Shown here: piece after piece, positions 53,085 through 62,426 of the stretch
How the letters are laid out: each line of letters begins with the position of its first letter
Position numbering within the stretch: position 1 is the first letter of the stretch
Origin: Asanoa siamensis
GTDB lineage: Bacteria; Actinomycetota; Actinomycetes; Mycobacteriales; Micromonosporaceae
Assembly (NCBI RefSeq): GCF_016862555.1
Contig: NZ_BONE01000018.1
Location: 1 to 64,000, forward strand
Reading direction: 5' to 3'
Length of the DNA: 64,000 bases
The notes under the pieces: generated by a model
What the model was told of the DNA's origin: nothing
Database searches by the model: none
The model's input: the letters and a program-made list of their open reading frames with translations, nothing else
Made by a program: the position numbers and the translations under genes

Positions 53085-54467
53085 GTGGAGATCGACACCG
53101 GGAACACCGCCTGGCTACTTCTGTCGTCCGCGCTCGTGCTGCTCATGACGCCGGGTCTGGCCTTGTTCTACGGAGGCCTCAACCGGTCCAAGGGCGTACT
53201 CAACATGATGATGATGAGCTTCAGCTCCATCGGGCTCGTCTCAGTGCTTTGGGTCATCTACGGCTTCACGCTGGCATTCGGTTCCAACGGCAACTCCGGG
53301 GTCAACAACGTCCTCGGCAGCTTCACGCAATATCTGGGCACCGAGACGGACTTCATCGGTGACATCTGGGGCACGACCGGCATTCCGGTGTACGTGTTCC
53401 TGGTGTTCCAGATGATGTTCGCCGTCATCACCGTCGCCCTGATCAGCGGTGCGGTCTCCGACCGGATGAAGTTCGCCGGCTGGCTGCTGTTCGCGGGCGC
53501 CTGGTTCACGCTGGTCTACATCCCGGTCGCGCACTGGGTCTGGGGCGGCGGCTTCATCGGGGCCAAGATCAAGGCCTTGGACTTCGCCGGCGGTACGGCG
53601 GTGCACATCAACGCCGGTGCCGCGGCGCTGGGCCTGGCGCTGATCCTCGGCAAGCGGATCGGCTGGCCCCGGGAGAGCACCAAGCCGCACAACGTGCCGC
53701 TGGTCGCGCTCGGCGCCGGCCTGCTCTGGTTCGGCTGGTTCGGCTTCAACGCCGGTTCCGAGCTGACGGTGGACGGCACCACGGCCGTCGCGTTCCTCAA
53801 CACCCAGGTCGCCACCGCGGCCGGCGTGCTCGGCTGGATCATCGTCGAGTGGATCAGGGGCGGCAAGCCCACCCTGGTCGGCGCCTCGTCCGGTGCGATC
53901 GCCGGCCTGGTCGCGATCACCCCGGCCTGTGGCTTCATCGCGCCGATCCCGGCCGTGATCGTCGGTGCCATCGCCGGTGCGGTCTGCGCCCTGGCGGTGA
54001 GCCTGAAGTACCGGTTCGGCTTCGACGACTCGCTCGACGTGGTCGGCGTGCACTTCGTCGGTGGCTGGATCGGCTCGCTGGCGATCGGCTTCTTCGCCAC
54101 GACGCAGGTCAACTCGGCGATCACCGATGTGCTCGGTGCGAGCAACGGCCTGTTCTACGGTGGTGGTGCGACGCAGCTCGGCCGGCAGTTCCTCGGCAGC
54201 GCGGTCGTCACGGTCTACTCGCTGGTGCTCGCGATGGGCATCGCGTGGGTGGTCAAGAAGGTCGTCGGCCTGCGGACGGCGCCCGAGGCCGAGGTCGAGG
54301 GCATCGACGTGGCGGAGCACGCGGAGTCCGCGTACGACCTGTCGCCTGCCGGCGGCGGCGCCGGCGCCTCGGCGTTCCAGCTCGCGGGGATCGGCACCTC
54401 GGCGCCCGCGCGGCCCAACAGTGACGTACCCGATGAGAAACCGGTCAGCGAGAAGGTCTCCGGCTAA
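53085..54467 (+). CDS. amt: ammonium transporter
   Basis: The 460-aa Amt/Rh channel has 11 membrane segments. MTPGLALFYGGLNRSKGVLN near residue 22, WGGGFIGA, the pore His region VHINAGAAALGLAL and the second pore His in VVGVHFVGGWIGSLAIGF are intact. The cytosolic tail includes HAESAYD, the segment that contacts PII proteins in relatives, followed by about 40 low-complexity residues. The GTG has GAGGAGG upstream. It is first in the amt-glnB-glnD operon under a GlnR-like box. Confidence 0.97.
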   Translation: MEIDTGNTAWLLLSSALVLLMTPGLALFYGGLNRSKGVLNMMMMSFSSIGLVSVLWVIYGFTLAFGSNGNSGVNNVLGSFTQYLGTETDFIGDIWGTTGIPVYVFLVFQMMFAVITVALISGAVSDRMKFAGWLLFAGAWFTLVYIPVAHWVWGGGFIGAKIKALDFAGGTAVHINAGAAALGLALILGKRIGWPRESTKPHNVPLVALGAGLLWFGWFGFNAGSELTVDGTTAVAFLNTQVATAAGVLGWIIVEWIRGGKPTLVGASSGAIAGLVAITPACGFIAPIPAVIVGAIAGAVCALAVSLKYRFGFDDSLDVVGVHFVGGWIGSLAIGFFATTQVNSAITDVLGASNGLFYGGGATQLGRQFLGSAVVTVYSLVLAMGIAWVVKKVVGLRTAPEAEVEGIDVAEHAESAYDLSPAGGGAGASAFQLAGIGTSAPARPNSDVPDEKPVSEKVSG

Positions 54468-54830
<363 letters not shown>

Positions 54831-54832
54831 GC

Positions 54833-57094
54833 ATGAAGACGACAGGGGGATCGGCGCCGGCCGCGGTCGGGGTCGATCCCCTCGTCGTGGTCGAGGGGAT
54901 CGGCCCGGCGGCGCGGGCCGCCCGCTCCGACGCGCTGGACGCCTGGCTGCGGGCGCTGTTCGCGTCCGTCGCTCCGCCCGCGGCCGGCGTCGCGCTGGTC
55001 GCGGTCGGTGGGCTCGGGCGGCGCCAGTGCGCGCCGTACGCCGATCTCGATCTGGTCCTGCTGCACGCCGGCGTGCCGGGAATCGGCGACCTGGCGGCCG
55101 CGCTCTGGTACCCGATCTGGGACGCGAAGCTCGGCCTCGACCATTCCGTGCGGACGGTGCCCGAGGCGCTGTCGGTGGCGCACGACGACGTGAAGGTGGC
55201 GCTGGGCCTGCTCGACGCCCGGCACGTCGCCGGTGACGCGGAGTTGACCGCGCAACTGGCCTCCGCGGCCGCCGACCAGTGGCGGCGGACCGCGATCCGG
55301 CAGCTACCGGCGCTGCGGTCGGTGACCACGGCGCGCTGGGAGGCGCACGGGGAGCTGGCCTTCCTGCTGGAGGGGGATCTCAAGGAGGCCGCCGGCGGTT
55401 TGCGGGACGTCGGCGTGTTGCGGGGGATCGCGCTGTCCGGTGTCACCGACGCCCTGCGACCCGCGGTCCGGGCCGCGCACCTGCGGTTGCTGGACGCGCG
55501 CGACGCGCTGCACGTCGCCGTCGGCCGGCGGGTCGACCGGCTGGTCGCGCAGGAGCGGGCGGCCGTCGCGTCGTTGCTGGGCCTCGACGACGGTGACGCG
55601 CTGCTGCGGCGGGTGGCGGGCGACGCCCGAACCGTCGCCAACGCCCTCGACGACGCCTGGCGGGCCGCGGACCGGGTCCGGGTGATCCGGCGGCGGGCCG
55701 CCGACGGTAAGCCGGCGCGCCGGCCGGTGGCGCGGGACGTGGTGGAGCAGGACGGCGAGTTGGTCCTGGCCCGCACCGCGATCGGCGCGCGGCCCGATCC
55801 GTCGCTGTCGCTGCGGGTCGCGGCGGCGGCCGCCACCACGCGGCTGCCGATCTCGCGGGCGACGTGCGAGTGGCTCGCGGCGTACTGCCCGCCACTGCCG
55901 TCGCCGTGGCCGGTGGCGGCGCGGTCCGCGCTGGTCACCCTGCTCGGCGCCGGTGCCGGGCTCGTGCCGGCCTGGGAGACCTGCGACCGGTACGGGCTGG
56001 TCGACGGCTGGCTGCCCGAGTGGCCGCGGATGCGCAGCCTGCCGCAGCACAACCCGGTGCACCGGTTCACCCTGGACCGGCACCTCGTGCAGGCGGCCGC
56101 GGAGGCGGCCGGGTTCACCCGGTCGGTGGACCGGCCGGACCTGTTGCTGCTCGCCGCGTTCCTGCACGACGTGGGCAAGGGCCTGCCCGGTGACCACAGC
56201 ACCGTGGGCGCGCCGGTCGCGGCGGCGGTGGCGACCCGGATCGGGCTGCCGGCCGACGACGTCGACCTGATCGCCAAGCTGGTGCGGCTGCACCTGCTGC
56301 TGCCGGAGGTGGCGACGCGGCGGGACCTCTCGGACCCGAAGACGATCGCCTCCGTGGCCGCGGCCGTGGGCGACGCCACCACCCTCGACCTGCTGCACGG
56401 GCTGGCCCGGGCGGACGCCCTGGCGACGGGGCCGGCGGCGTGGTCCGACTGGAAGGGCCGCCTCGTCGCGGAGTTGGTCCGGCGGACGCACACGGCGCTG
56501 GACACCGGTGTGCTGCCGGCGCTGCCGACCCCCGACCCGGCTCTGGTGGAAGGACCGCTGCCGGCCGTGCACCTGGACGGCGACCGGGTGGCGGTGGCCG
56601 CCGCGGACCGTCGCGGCCTGCTCGCGGCGGTCGCGGGTTGTCTGGCGCTGCACCGGTTGGACGTGCTCGGCGCGGACGTGTCCACAGTGTCCGGGCGGGC
56701 GCTGGTCGAGTTCCTGGTGCAGCCGCGGTACGGGACGCCGCCCGACCCGATCGCGTTGACCAGCGACCTGCGGCGGGCGGTGGCCGGGGACGTGTCGGTG
56801 ACGCAGCGGCTGCGCGGCCGGGGCGGGCGGCCGGCGGCGGGCTCGGGCGCGCCGCCGCGGGTGGTCTGGCACCGCGACGCGGCCACGGACGCCGTGGTCC
56901 TGGAACTGCGGGCGGCGGACTCGCCGGCCCTGCTCTACCGGGTGGCGGCCGCCCTGGACGAGGCCGGCGCCGCGGTCCGCGCCGCCCGCATCTCCACCCT
57001 CGGTGGTGACGTGGTGGACGCCTTCTACCTGGTCGGCTTCGGCTCGGGCGAGCAGGCGGTCGAGGCTGCCGTGCTCGCCGCCGCCCAGGGCTGA
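54833..57094 (+). CDS. glnD: PII nucleotidyltransferase/removing enzyme GlnD
   Basis: The 753-aa protein has the nucleotidyltransferase motif VGGLGRRQCAPYADLDLVLL (the family GxGRREL-P-SD-D variant) at about residue 58, and a GlnD helical domain. The HD phosphohydrolase LLLLAAFLHDVGKGLPGDHS lies near residue 437, and two C-terminal ACT domains begin around residues 580 and 680. In actinobacteria GlnD adenylylates PII. Gln replaces the usual Glu in the RREL position (RRQC). It starts 2 bases after the glnB stop, so the three-gene operon is tightly coupled. Confidence 0.95.
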   Translation: MKTTGGSAPAAVGVDPLVVVEGIGPAARAARSDALDAWLRALFASVAPPAAGVALVAVGGLGRRQCAPYADLDLVLLHAGVPGIGDLAAALWYPIWDAKLGLDHSVRTVPEALSVAHDDVKVALGLLDARHVAGDAELTAQLASAAADQWRRTAIRQLPALRSVTTARWEAHGELAFLLEGDLKEAAGGLRDVGVLRGIALSGVTDALRPAVRAAHLRLLDARDALHVAVGRRVDRLVAQERAAVASLLGLDDGDALLRRVAGDARTVANALDDAWRAADRVRVIRRRAADGKPARRPVARDVVEQDGELVLARTAIGARPDPSLSLRVAAAAATTRLPISRATCEWLAAYCPPLPSPWPVAARSALVTLLGAGAGLVPAWETCDRYGLVDGWLPEWPRMRSLPQHNPVHRFTLDRHLVQAAAEAAGFTRSVDRPDLLLLAAFLHDVGKGLPGDHSTVGAPVAAAVATRIGLPADDVDLIAKLVRLHLLLPEVATRRDLSDPKTIASVAAAVGDATTLDLLHGLARADALATGPAAWSDWKGRLVAELVRRTHTALDTGVLPALPTPDPALVEGPLPAVHLDGDRVAVAAADRRGLLAAVAGCLALHRLDVLGADVSTVSGRALVEFLVQPRYGTPPDPIALTSDLRRAVAGDVSVTQRLRGRGGRPAAGSGAPPRVVWHRDAATDAVVLELRAADSPALLYRVAAALDEAGAAVRAARISTLGGDVVDAFYLVGFGSGEQAVEAAVLAAAQG

Positions 57095-57177
57095 GGCCGC
57101 TCGTACGTCACCGGGCGTAGGCGGGGTGCCGCTTTCGTGCGGACGTGTTCGCGCGCGCCGGCGGGCAGCCTGTGGTC

Positions 57178-58068
57178 ATGGAACCGGTGGTGTGCGAAAA
57201 GCTGACGAAACGGTACGGCGAGGTGGTGGCCGTACAGGATCTCGATCTGGTCGTCCGGGCTGGTGAGGTCTACGGGTTCCTCGGGCCCAACGGCGCGGGG
57301 AAGACGACCACCTTGCGGATGCTGCTCGGGCTGGTCCGGCCGACGGGCGGAAAGGTGCTGTTGCACGGGCGGCCGCCGGGCGATCTCTCCGGGGTCGGCG
57401 CGATGATCGAGGGGCCGGCGTTCTATCCCTACCTGAGCGGGCGGGACAACCTGCGGGTGCTGGCCAGCTATGCCGGTGTCGAGGCGCGGCGGATCGACGT
57501 CGTCCTCGATCTGGTGGATCTCGCGGCGCGTTCCCGGCACAAGTACGCGACCTACTCGCTCGGAATGAAGCAGCGGCTCGGGGTGGCGGCCGCGCTGCTC
57601 AAGGATCCGACCCTGCTGATCCTGGACGAGCCGACCAACGGGCTCGACCCCGCCGGGATGGCGGACATGAGGGCGTTGATCCGCCGACTCGGGGCGGCCG
57701 GATCGACGGTGCTGATCTCCAGTCACCTGCTCGCCGAGGTCTCGCAGATCTGCGACCGCGTCGGGATCATCGCGCGCGGGCAGCTCATCGAGGAGAACTC
57801 GGTGGCCGAGCTGCGCGGGGCCGCCGGGCTGCGGATCCAGGCGACGCCGGTCGAGCACGCGGCGTCCTGGCTGCGGCTGGTGCTCGGGACCGCCGCCGTC
57901 ACGGTCGTGGACGGTGGGCTGGACGTCACCGTCGACCCCGCGCGGGCCGGAGAGATCAACGAGTCGCTGGTGAAGGCGGGCGTCTCGGTCAGCGAGCTGC
58001 GGCCGCGGGAGCGCGACCTGGAGCAGGTGTTCCTCGAGCTCACCGGGGGTGAGAGCAATGGTCGGTAG
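57178..58068 (+). CDS. ABC transporter ATP-binding protein
   Basis: The 296-aa protein is of the DrrA/CcmA/NatA exporter type. Walker A is GPNGAGKTTT, the Q loop is followed by FYPYLSGRDNL, the signature is YSLGMKQRLGVAAALL, Walker B is LLILDEPTNGLDP and the H loop is ISSHLLAEV. A C-terminal ~80-residue extension ends DLEQVFLELTGG. ATG 57178 (EPVVCEKLTKRYG) is preferred over ATG 57145, though no good ribosome binding site is seen. It overlaps the permease gene. Confidence 0.93.
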   Translation: MEPVVCEKLTKRYGEVVAVQDLDLVVRAGEVYGFLGPNGAGKTTTLRMLLGLVRPTGGKVLLHGRPPGDLSGVGAMIEGPAFYPYLSGRDNLRVLASYAGVEARRIDVVLDLVDLAARSRHKYATYSLGMKQRLGVAAALLKDPTLLILDEPTNGLDPAGMADMRALIRRLGAAGSTVLISSHLLAEVSQICDRVGIIARGQLIEENSVAELRGAAGLRIQATPVEHAASWLRLVLGTAAVTVVDGGLDVTVDPARAGEINESLVKAGVSVSELRPRERDLEQVFLELTGGESNGR

Positions 58069-58879
58069 TTTCCGCGCGGAGCTGGTCAAGCTGACGAAGC
58101 GGCCGGCGGTATGGCTGCTGCTCGGCATCGCACTGGCGCTCGGGGCGCTCTTCGCGTACGTGATCCCTTATCTCGGCGCCACCACCGGCACCGCCGGGCC
58201 GACCGCCGACCGTGGCCTCGCGGCCGTCCTGCCCGCCTCGATCGTGGGCAACACCCTCGCGGGCTATCCGGTCTTCCTCGGCGCGCTGCTCGTGGTGCTC
58301 GGGGTGCTGTTCGTCGGGGGCGAGTACGGCTGGGGCGCGTGGAAGACCGTGCTCACCCAGGGGCCGTCGCGGGGCGCGGTGCTGGCCGGGAAGCTGTCGG
58401 TGCTGACGCTGGCCGCGCTGGGCTTCGTACTCGCGATCTTCCTGATGGGCACGGTCGCCAGCCTGTTGATCGCGGCTGCCGAGGACGCGTCGATGACGTT
58501 CCCGTCGGCGTTCGACATCCTGCGCGGGATCGGGGCGGGGTGGCTGATCGCCACGATGTGGACGATGTTCGGGGCCGTGCTGGGGATCCTGCTGCGGGGG
58601 GTGGCGCTCGCGGTCGGGCTCGGTCTGGTGTGGATGCTGGTCGTGCAGAACCTGATCTCGGAGCTGGCGGCGCCGCTGCTGCCCTGGGTGGACTCGGCGC
58701 AACGGGGGCTGCCGGGGCCGGGGGCGGGCTCGCTGGTCTCGTCGCTGGGTGCGCCGGTGGGCACGCCCGGGGTCGAGGCGGTGCTGAGCGGCGGCCCGGC
58801 GACGGTGGTGGTCGCGGCATATCTGGTCGGTTTCGTCGCGCTCGGTGCGGTGGTTCTTCGCCGCCGTGACATTCTCTGA
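58058..58879 (+). CDS. ABC transporter permease (ABC-2 type)
   Basis: The 273-aa protein has six predicted membrane segments (for example AVWLLLGIALALGALFAYVI, VFLGALLVVLGVLFVGGEYG and VVVAAYLVGFVALGAVVL). FRAELVKLTKRPAVW at the start and FVGGEYGWGAWKTVLTQGPS after the second helix are typical of the ABC-2/NatB-like group. It pairs with the overlapping ATPase as an exporter, substrate unknown. ATG 58058 is preceded by GGGGGTGAG. GTG 58049 is an alternative. Confidence 0.9.
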   Translation: MVGSFRAELVKLTKRPAVWLLLGIALALGALFAYVIPYLGATTGTAGPTADRGLAAVLPASIVGNTLAGYPVFLGALLVVLGVLFVGGEYGWGAWKTVLTQGPSRGAVLAGKLSVLTLAALGFVLAIFLMGTVASLLIAAAEDASMTFPSAFDILRGIGAGWLIATMWTMFGAVLGILLRGVALAVGLGLVWMLVVQNLISELAAPLLPWVDSAQRGLPGPGAGSLVSSLGAPVGTPGVEAVLSGGPATVVVAAYLVGFVALGAVVLRRRDIL

Positions 58880-58894
58880 ACTGTGGAGGCTGTA

Positions 58895-60070
58895 ATGAGC
58901 TCGCGCTTGCGCCATAGCGCCCTGCGCCGTTGGCTGGTGGATGGGCTCATTACGGCGTTTCTGCTGCTTATGGGGGGGTTCGGGTCGCAGTTCGCGGAGC
59001 AGAACCAGGAAGCGACCGGGACGCTGCGTACTGCCCTGGACCCCCTGGCATACGGGATGATCTTCGCGGCGGCGGCGGTGCTGATCGTCCGGCGGCGCTG
59101 GCCGGTGACCACGCTGGGGGTGGTGGCCGGGCTGACCGCGGCGTACCTGATCGTCGGTTATCCCTACGGTCCGATCCTGATCAGCTTCGCGGTGTCCATC
59201 TACACCGTGGCGCGGGAGCTGCCACTGAGCCGGGCGGTCTGGTTCGGCGGGGTCGCGTTCGTCCTGCTCGCCCTCCACGCGTTCTTCCCCTTTCACGACT
59301 TCACCAACACCAAGTTCGGCGGTCTCCTCCCGGCTGCGGCGTTCGTCGCGGTGCCGTTCGCGATCGGGGTGACGGTCAAGGTCAGCCGGGAGGCGGTGCA
59401 ACGGGCGCGCGCCGACGAGGCCCGCCGGATCGCCGACGATGAGCGCCTGCGGGTGGCGCAAGAGGTCCACGACGTGGTCGGCCACGGGTTGGCGGCGATC
59501 AACATGCAGGCGGAGATCGCGCTGCACCTGCTGCCCCGCAAGCCCTCCGAGGCGGAGGCGGCGCTGACCCGGATCAGCCGCAGCAGCAAGGAGGCGCTCG
59601 ACGAGCTCCGGGTGACGCTCGCGGTGCTTCGCCAACGCGGCGACCGTGCCCCGGCGCCGGGCCTGGGCCAGGTCCCGGCGCTCCGCGACCGCTTGGCGGA
59701 GTCGGGCCTGCCGGTGACGCTGTCGGTGACGGGTTCGGCGGTGGAGCTGCCGCTGGCAGTGGATCTGGCGGCGTACCGGGTGGTCCAGGAATCCTTGACC
59801 AACGTCCTACGCCACGCGGGCACGGCGGCGGCGACGGTCGCGATCACCCACCTGCCGTCCTCGGTGGTGGTCGAGGTGACGGACACAGGCCGCGGAGGGG
59901 TGGTCCCGGTGGGTTCGCCGGGCCACGGCTTGGAGGGCATGCGGGAGCGGGTTACGGCCTTGGGGGGCACGCTCTCGGCGGGCCCGCTGACGGCGGGCCG
60001 TGGCTGGCGCGTCCGCGCCGAACTCCCGGTAGCCCCTGACGACTCCACCGACACGGATGGCCAGTGGTGA
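58895..60070 (+). CDS. sensor histidine kinase (NarL-family type)
   Basis: The 391-aa protein has four membrane helices in the first ~165 residues with very short loops, so it probably senses the membrane itself. A HisKA_3 dimerisation domain follows, with H192 in VAQEVHDVVGHGLAAI, then an ATPase domain with VVQESLTNVLRHAG (N box), VTDTGRGGVV and GHGLEGMRERV. ATG 58895 is supported by GGAGG 5 bases upstream, 15 bases after the permease stop. It is co-transcribed with the ABC exporter, a common sensor-exporter arrangement. The cognate regulator is probably the gene at 60499. Confidence 0.93.
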   Translation: MSSRLRHSALRRWLVDGLITAFLLLMGGFGSQFAEQNQEATGTLRTALDPLAYGMIFAAAAVLIVRRRWPVTTLGVVAGLTAAYLIVGYPYGPILISFAVSIYTVARELPLSRAVWFGGVAFVLLALHAFFPFHDFTNTKFGGLLPAAAFVAVPFAIGVTVKVSREAVQRARADEARRIADDERLRVAQEVHDVVGHGLAAINMQAEIALHLLPRKPSEAEAALTRISRSSKEALDELRVTLAVLRQRGDRAPAPGLGQVPALRDRLAESGLPVTLSVTGSAVELPLAVDLAAYRVVQESLTNVLRHAGTAAATVAITHLPSSVVVEVTDTGRGGVVPVGSPGHGLEGMRERVTALGGTLSAGPLTAGRGWRVRAELPVAPDDSTDTDGQW

Positions 60071-60498
60071 CGCTCATCCGCTGGGCCAACGGCGCAGAGG
60101 CGCGGAGGCGAGCTGGTGGGCGATCGCGCGGTAGCGCACCGGCGCGCGGTGCGTTTGGTGCGGTGGCGGGGGCTGCGCAGTGCGGTGGTGGAGTTGGCGC
60201 GGAGGCTCGCGGCGTGGTGGTGCGGTGGCGCAATGGCGTCTGGCGCGGGGTGCGGTGCCACGCAGCGGAAAGCTCGCGGTGGCGACGGCGCGCGGGCGCG
60301 GCGGGGCGGCACGGTGGCGGTGGCGCCCCGGCGTGGTGCGGTGGCACGGTGGCGTATCGGCGGCGAGCGGGTGTTCGTCTGCCGGCCGTGCGCTCGTCGC
60401 GGGCCGTTGGGGATGTGGTGGTGGGTGGTGACCGGGTCAGGTTGGCCCGCGGGCTCGTTGGGGGCGGCGGTGGGTGGGCGATGGGGAGAGTGAGTGGT
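60071..60498. other. 428-bp repetitive gap between histidine kinase and response regulator
   Basis: The gap is GC-rich low-complexity sequence dominated by GCGGTGGC/GTGGTGCGG words. GGCGTGGTGGTGCGGTGGCGC at 60211-60231 recurs in a close variant at about 60331-60348. The open frames crossing it lack family resemblance. The response-regulator frame stays open through the whole gap, but its product there is Arg/Gly/Ala noise. No promoter or terminator was seen with confidence. Confidence 0.65.
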
Positions 60499-61164
60499 GT
60501 GGCGGATGAGATCGGCGTGCTGATCGCGGACGATCAGGATCTGGTGCGGATCGGGTTGCGGTCGTTGGTTGATGCCGAAGACGGCATGCGGGTTGTCGGG
60601 GAGGCCGTCGACGGGCTGGATGTGGTGGCGCGGGCCGCGGCGGCCGCGCCGGACATTGTGTTGATGGATGTGCGGATGCCCGGGATCGATGGGATCGAGG
60701 CCACCCGGCGGATCGTGGCGGATCCCGCGTTGGAGGGGACGCGGGTGATCGTGTTGACGACGTTCGAGCTGGACGAGTACGTGTTCGACGCGTTGCGGTG
60801 TGGGGCCAGCGGGTTTCTGACCAAGGACACCAAGCCCGCTGAGTTGTTGCGGGCCATTCGGCTCGTGGCCGCCGGCGAGGCGTTGTTGTCGCCGTCCGTT
60901 ACGCGGCGGGTCGTGCGCGAGTTTTCCGCTCGGCCGTCGCGGACGCTCAAGCCGCACCCGCAGCTTGGTGCCTTGACCGAGCGTGAGCGCGAGATCGTCG
61001 GGCTGGTCGGTGAAGGACTGTCCAACGAGGAGATCGCGGGGCGACTGGTGGTTTCGCCCGCGACGGCCCGGACCCACGTCAGCCGCGCGATGATCAAGCT
61101 TGGTGCGCGGGACCGGGCGCAGCTCGTCGTGTTCGCCTATCAGTCGGGTCTGGTCGAGTTCTGA
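60499..61164 (+). CDS. LuxR/NarL-family response regulator
   Basis: The 221-aa protein has a receiver domain with the acidic pair in IADDQDLVR, phospho-acceptor D57 in VLMDVRMPGIDG, Thr in VLTTFELDEY and Lys in GFLTKDTKP. The C-terminal NarL helix-turn-helix runs LTEREREIVGLVGEGLSNEE to TARTHVSRAMIKLGARDR. It is the likely partner of the upstream kinase. GTG 60499 is chosen because the protein then starts with the family-like ADEIGVLIADD. GTG 60490 and ATG 60481 are alternatives. Its 3' end overlaps the convergent cyclase-like gene by 25 bases. Confidence 0.93.
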   Translation: MADEIGVLIADDQDLVRIGLRSLVDAEDGMRVVGEAVDGLDVVARAAAAAPDIVLMDVRMPGIDGIEATRRIVADPALEGTRVIVLTTFELDEYVFDALRCGASGFLTKDTKPAELLRAIRLVAAGEALLSPSVTRRVVREFSARPSRTLKPHPQLGALTEREREIVGLVGEGLSNEEIAGRLVVSPATARTHVSRAMIKLGARDRAQLVVFAYQSGLVEF

Positions 61165-62117
61165 GCCCAGGCCAGGACCCGGCGGGCGCGTAGCGTGTTC
61201 CACCGGCTGGGCTTGCCGTCGCCCTCCTCCAGCGAGAAGAAGACCAGCCCCGGGTGCGTGTTTTCCAACAGCCAGGTGCCGTCGGGCTGCTCCTTGCTCC
61301 TGACCAGGTCGACGGCCTCCTTGACGCGGTCGTCGGGGGGGTTGCCGGTGGAGCGGAAGTAGTCGAGCGCCCGTAGCACGTCGTAGTGCCATCGGAACGG
61401 GAACGAGAAGCCGAGCCAGTCCTGGTCGACCACCTCGCCGGTGGTCCTGCGGCGGAACAGCCGCCGCTCGAGCAGGTATTCCTCGCCCCGCCGCAGCGCC
61501 GTCTCGACGTCGCGGTCGCCGCCGGTCTGCTGGTAGGTGAGGAGCCCGTCCAACACGTTGATCGTGCTGGCGAAGGAGGAGACCGTGGAGCCGTTTTCCC
61601 GCTCGCAGTTCCAGCCGCCGTCGGGGTATTGCTCGCCGAGCAGGCGGTCGACGATGCCGTCGACGGGCTGGCCGAAGTAGGCGCCGATCTTCACGGTGCG
61701 GCCGTTGATGCAGGCCTCGACCTCGCCGTCGAAGAACGGTAGGGAGTCGTATTCCCAGCGCACGTGCTCGCGGACGCCCGCGATCGCCTGCTGGACGCGG
61801 TCGTCGGCAGGGTCGACGCCGAACTCGACCAGGACGTCGAGCGTCGGGAGGGTGGAGACCCAGGGCTGCCCGTCTTCGCCGTTGGGCGGGGGCTCGTGGT
61901 CGGGGCCGGTGTGTCGGTATCCCCGGCCGGGGAAGCACGCGCCCCCGGCCCAGCCGCCGCCGTCGTCCTGCAGGGCCAGCAGCCGCGCGCCCCAGCCCTC
62001 GCGGGCCACTCGGGCGCGCTCGGCGGCGACGACGTCGGGCGCGGCTCCGTCGAGATCGCGCAGCACCTGCCACCGGAGAGCCGGGTCGGAGTCGAGCAAC
62101 CAATCCATGACGGTCAT
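61140..62117 (-). CDS. squalene-hopene cyclase-like/prenyltransferase-fold protein
   Basis: The 325-aa protein is an alpha/alpha toroid with QW-like repeats: LLALQDDGGGWAGGACFPGR, EQYPDGGWNCERENG and SKEQPDGTWLLENTHPG. It is half the length of squalene-hopene cyclases and lacks a DxDD motif, so it is probably not a triterpene cyclase. Similar stand-alone proteins are of unknown function. ATG 62117 lies 6 bases after TAGCCT (62129-62124), predicting a leaderless mRNA. It is divergent from ffh and convergent with the response regulator. Confidence 0.82.
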   Translation of the reverse strand: MTVMDWLLDSDPALRWQVLRDLDGAAPDVVAAERARVAREGWGARLLALQDDGGGWAGGACFPGRGYRHTGPDHEPPPNGEDGQPWVSTLPTLDVLVEFGVDPADDRVQQAIAGVREHVRWEYDSLPFFDGEVEACINGRTVKIGAYFGQPVDGIVDRLLGEQYPDGGWNCERENGSTVSSFASTINVLDGLLTYQQTGGDRDVETALRRGEEYLLERRLFRRRTTGEVVDQDWLGFSFPFRWHYDVLRALDYFRSTGNPPDDRVKEAVDLVRSKEQPDGTWLLENTHPGLVFFSLEEGDGKPSRWNTLRARRVLAWAQNSTRPD

Positions 62118-62129
62118 GCTGGGAGGCTA

Positions 62130-62426
62130 ACGAAGGGGTCCGACAATCCGCCGCCCCGAACGGGTGAGCCTTACGGGGGCAGCTTCGGGGTGAAGGAACG
62201 CGGGGTGACCCGCCGCGGACCTGGCAGCGGAGCGAAGCGCAGCGGTGTCCGGCGGGAGCGACGGTCGCGCCCACGGCGGACCCGGGCAGAACAGGAACTT
62301 GATCTGAACCGGCAGAATGGCCGTCCGCCACCGGCGTGAGCGGCCGTCGCGGACAGGGCCGGATACCCTAACGAGGGTCCTTCCGGCCTGCTTCGCCCAC
62401 CGAACTATGACAAACGGGATGTTTAC
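62130..62426. other. divergent intergenic region upstream of ffh
   Basis: About 300 bp without a gene between the cyclase-like gene and ffh. Short GC-rich inverted repeats occur (for example CCGCCGCGG around 62210). TATGAC at 62406-62411 could be the ffh -10, giving a leader of only about 9 bases. No SRP RNA was recognised. Confidence 0.5.

Noticed and set aside
60064-60498. N-terminal extension of the response regulator through the open upstream frame
   Set aside because: The ~145 upstream residues are Arg/Gly/Ala noise, and the family starts at ADEIGVLIADD. GTG 60499 fits better.
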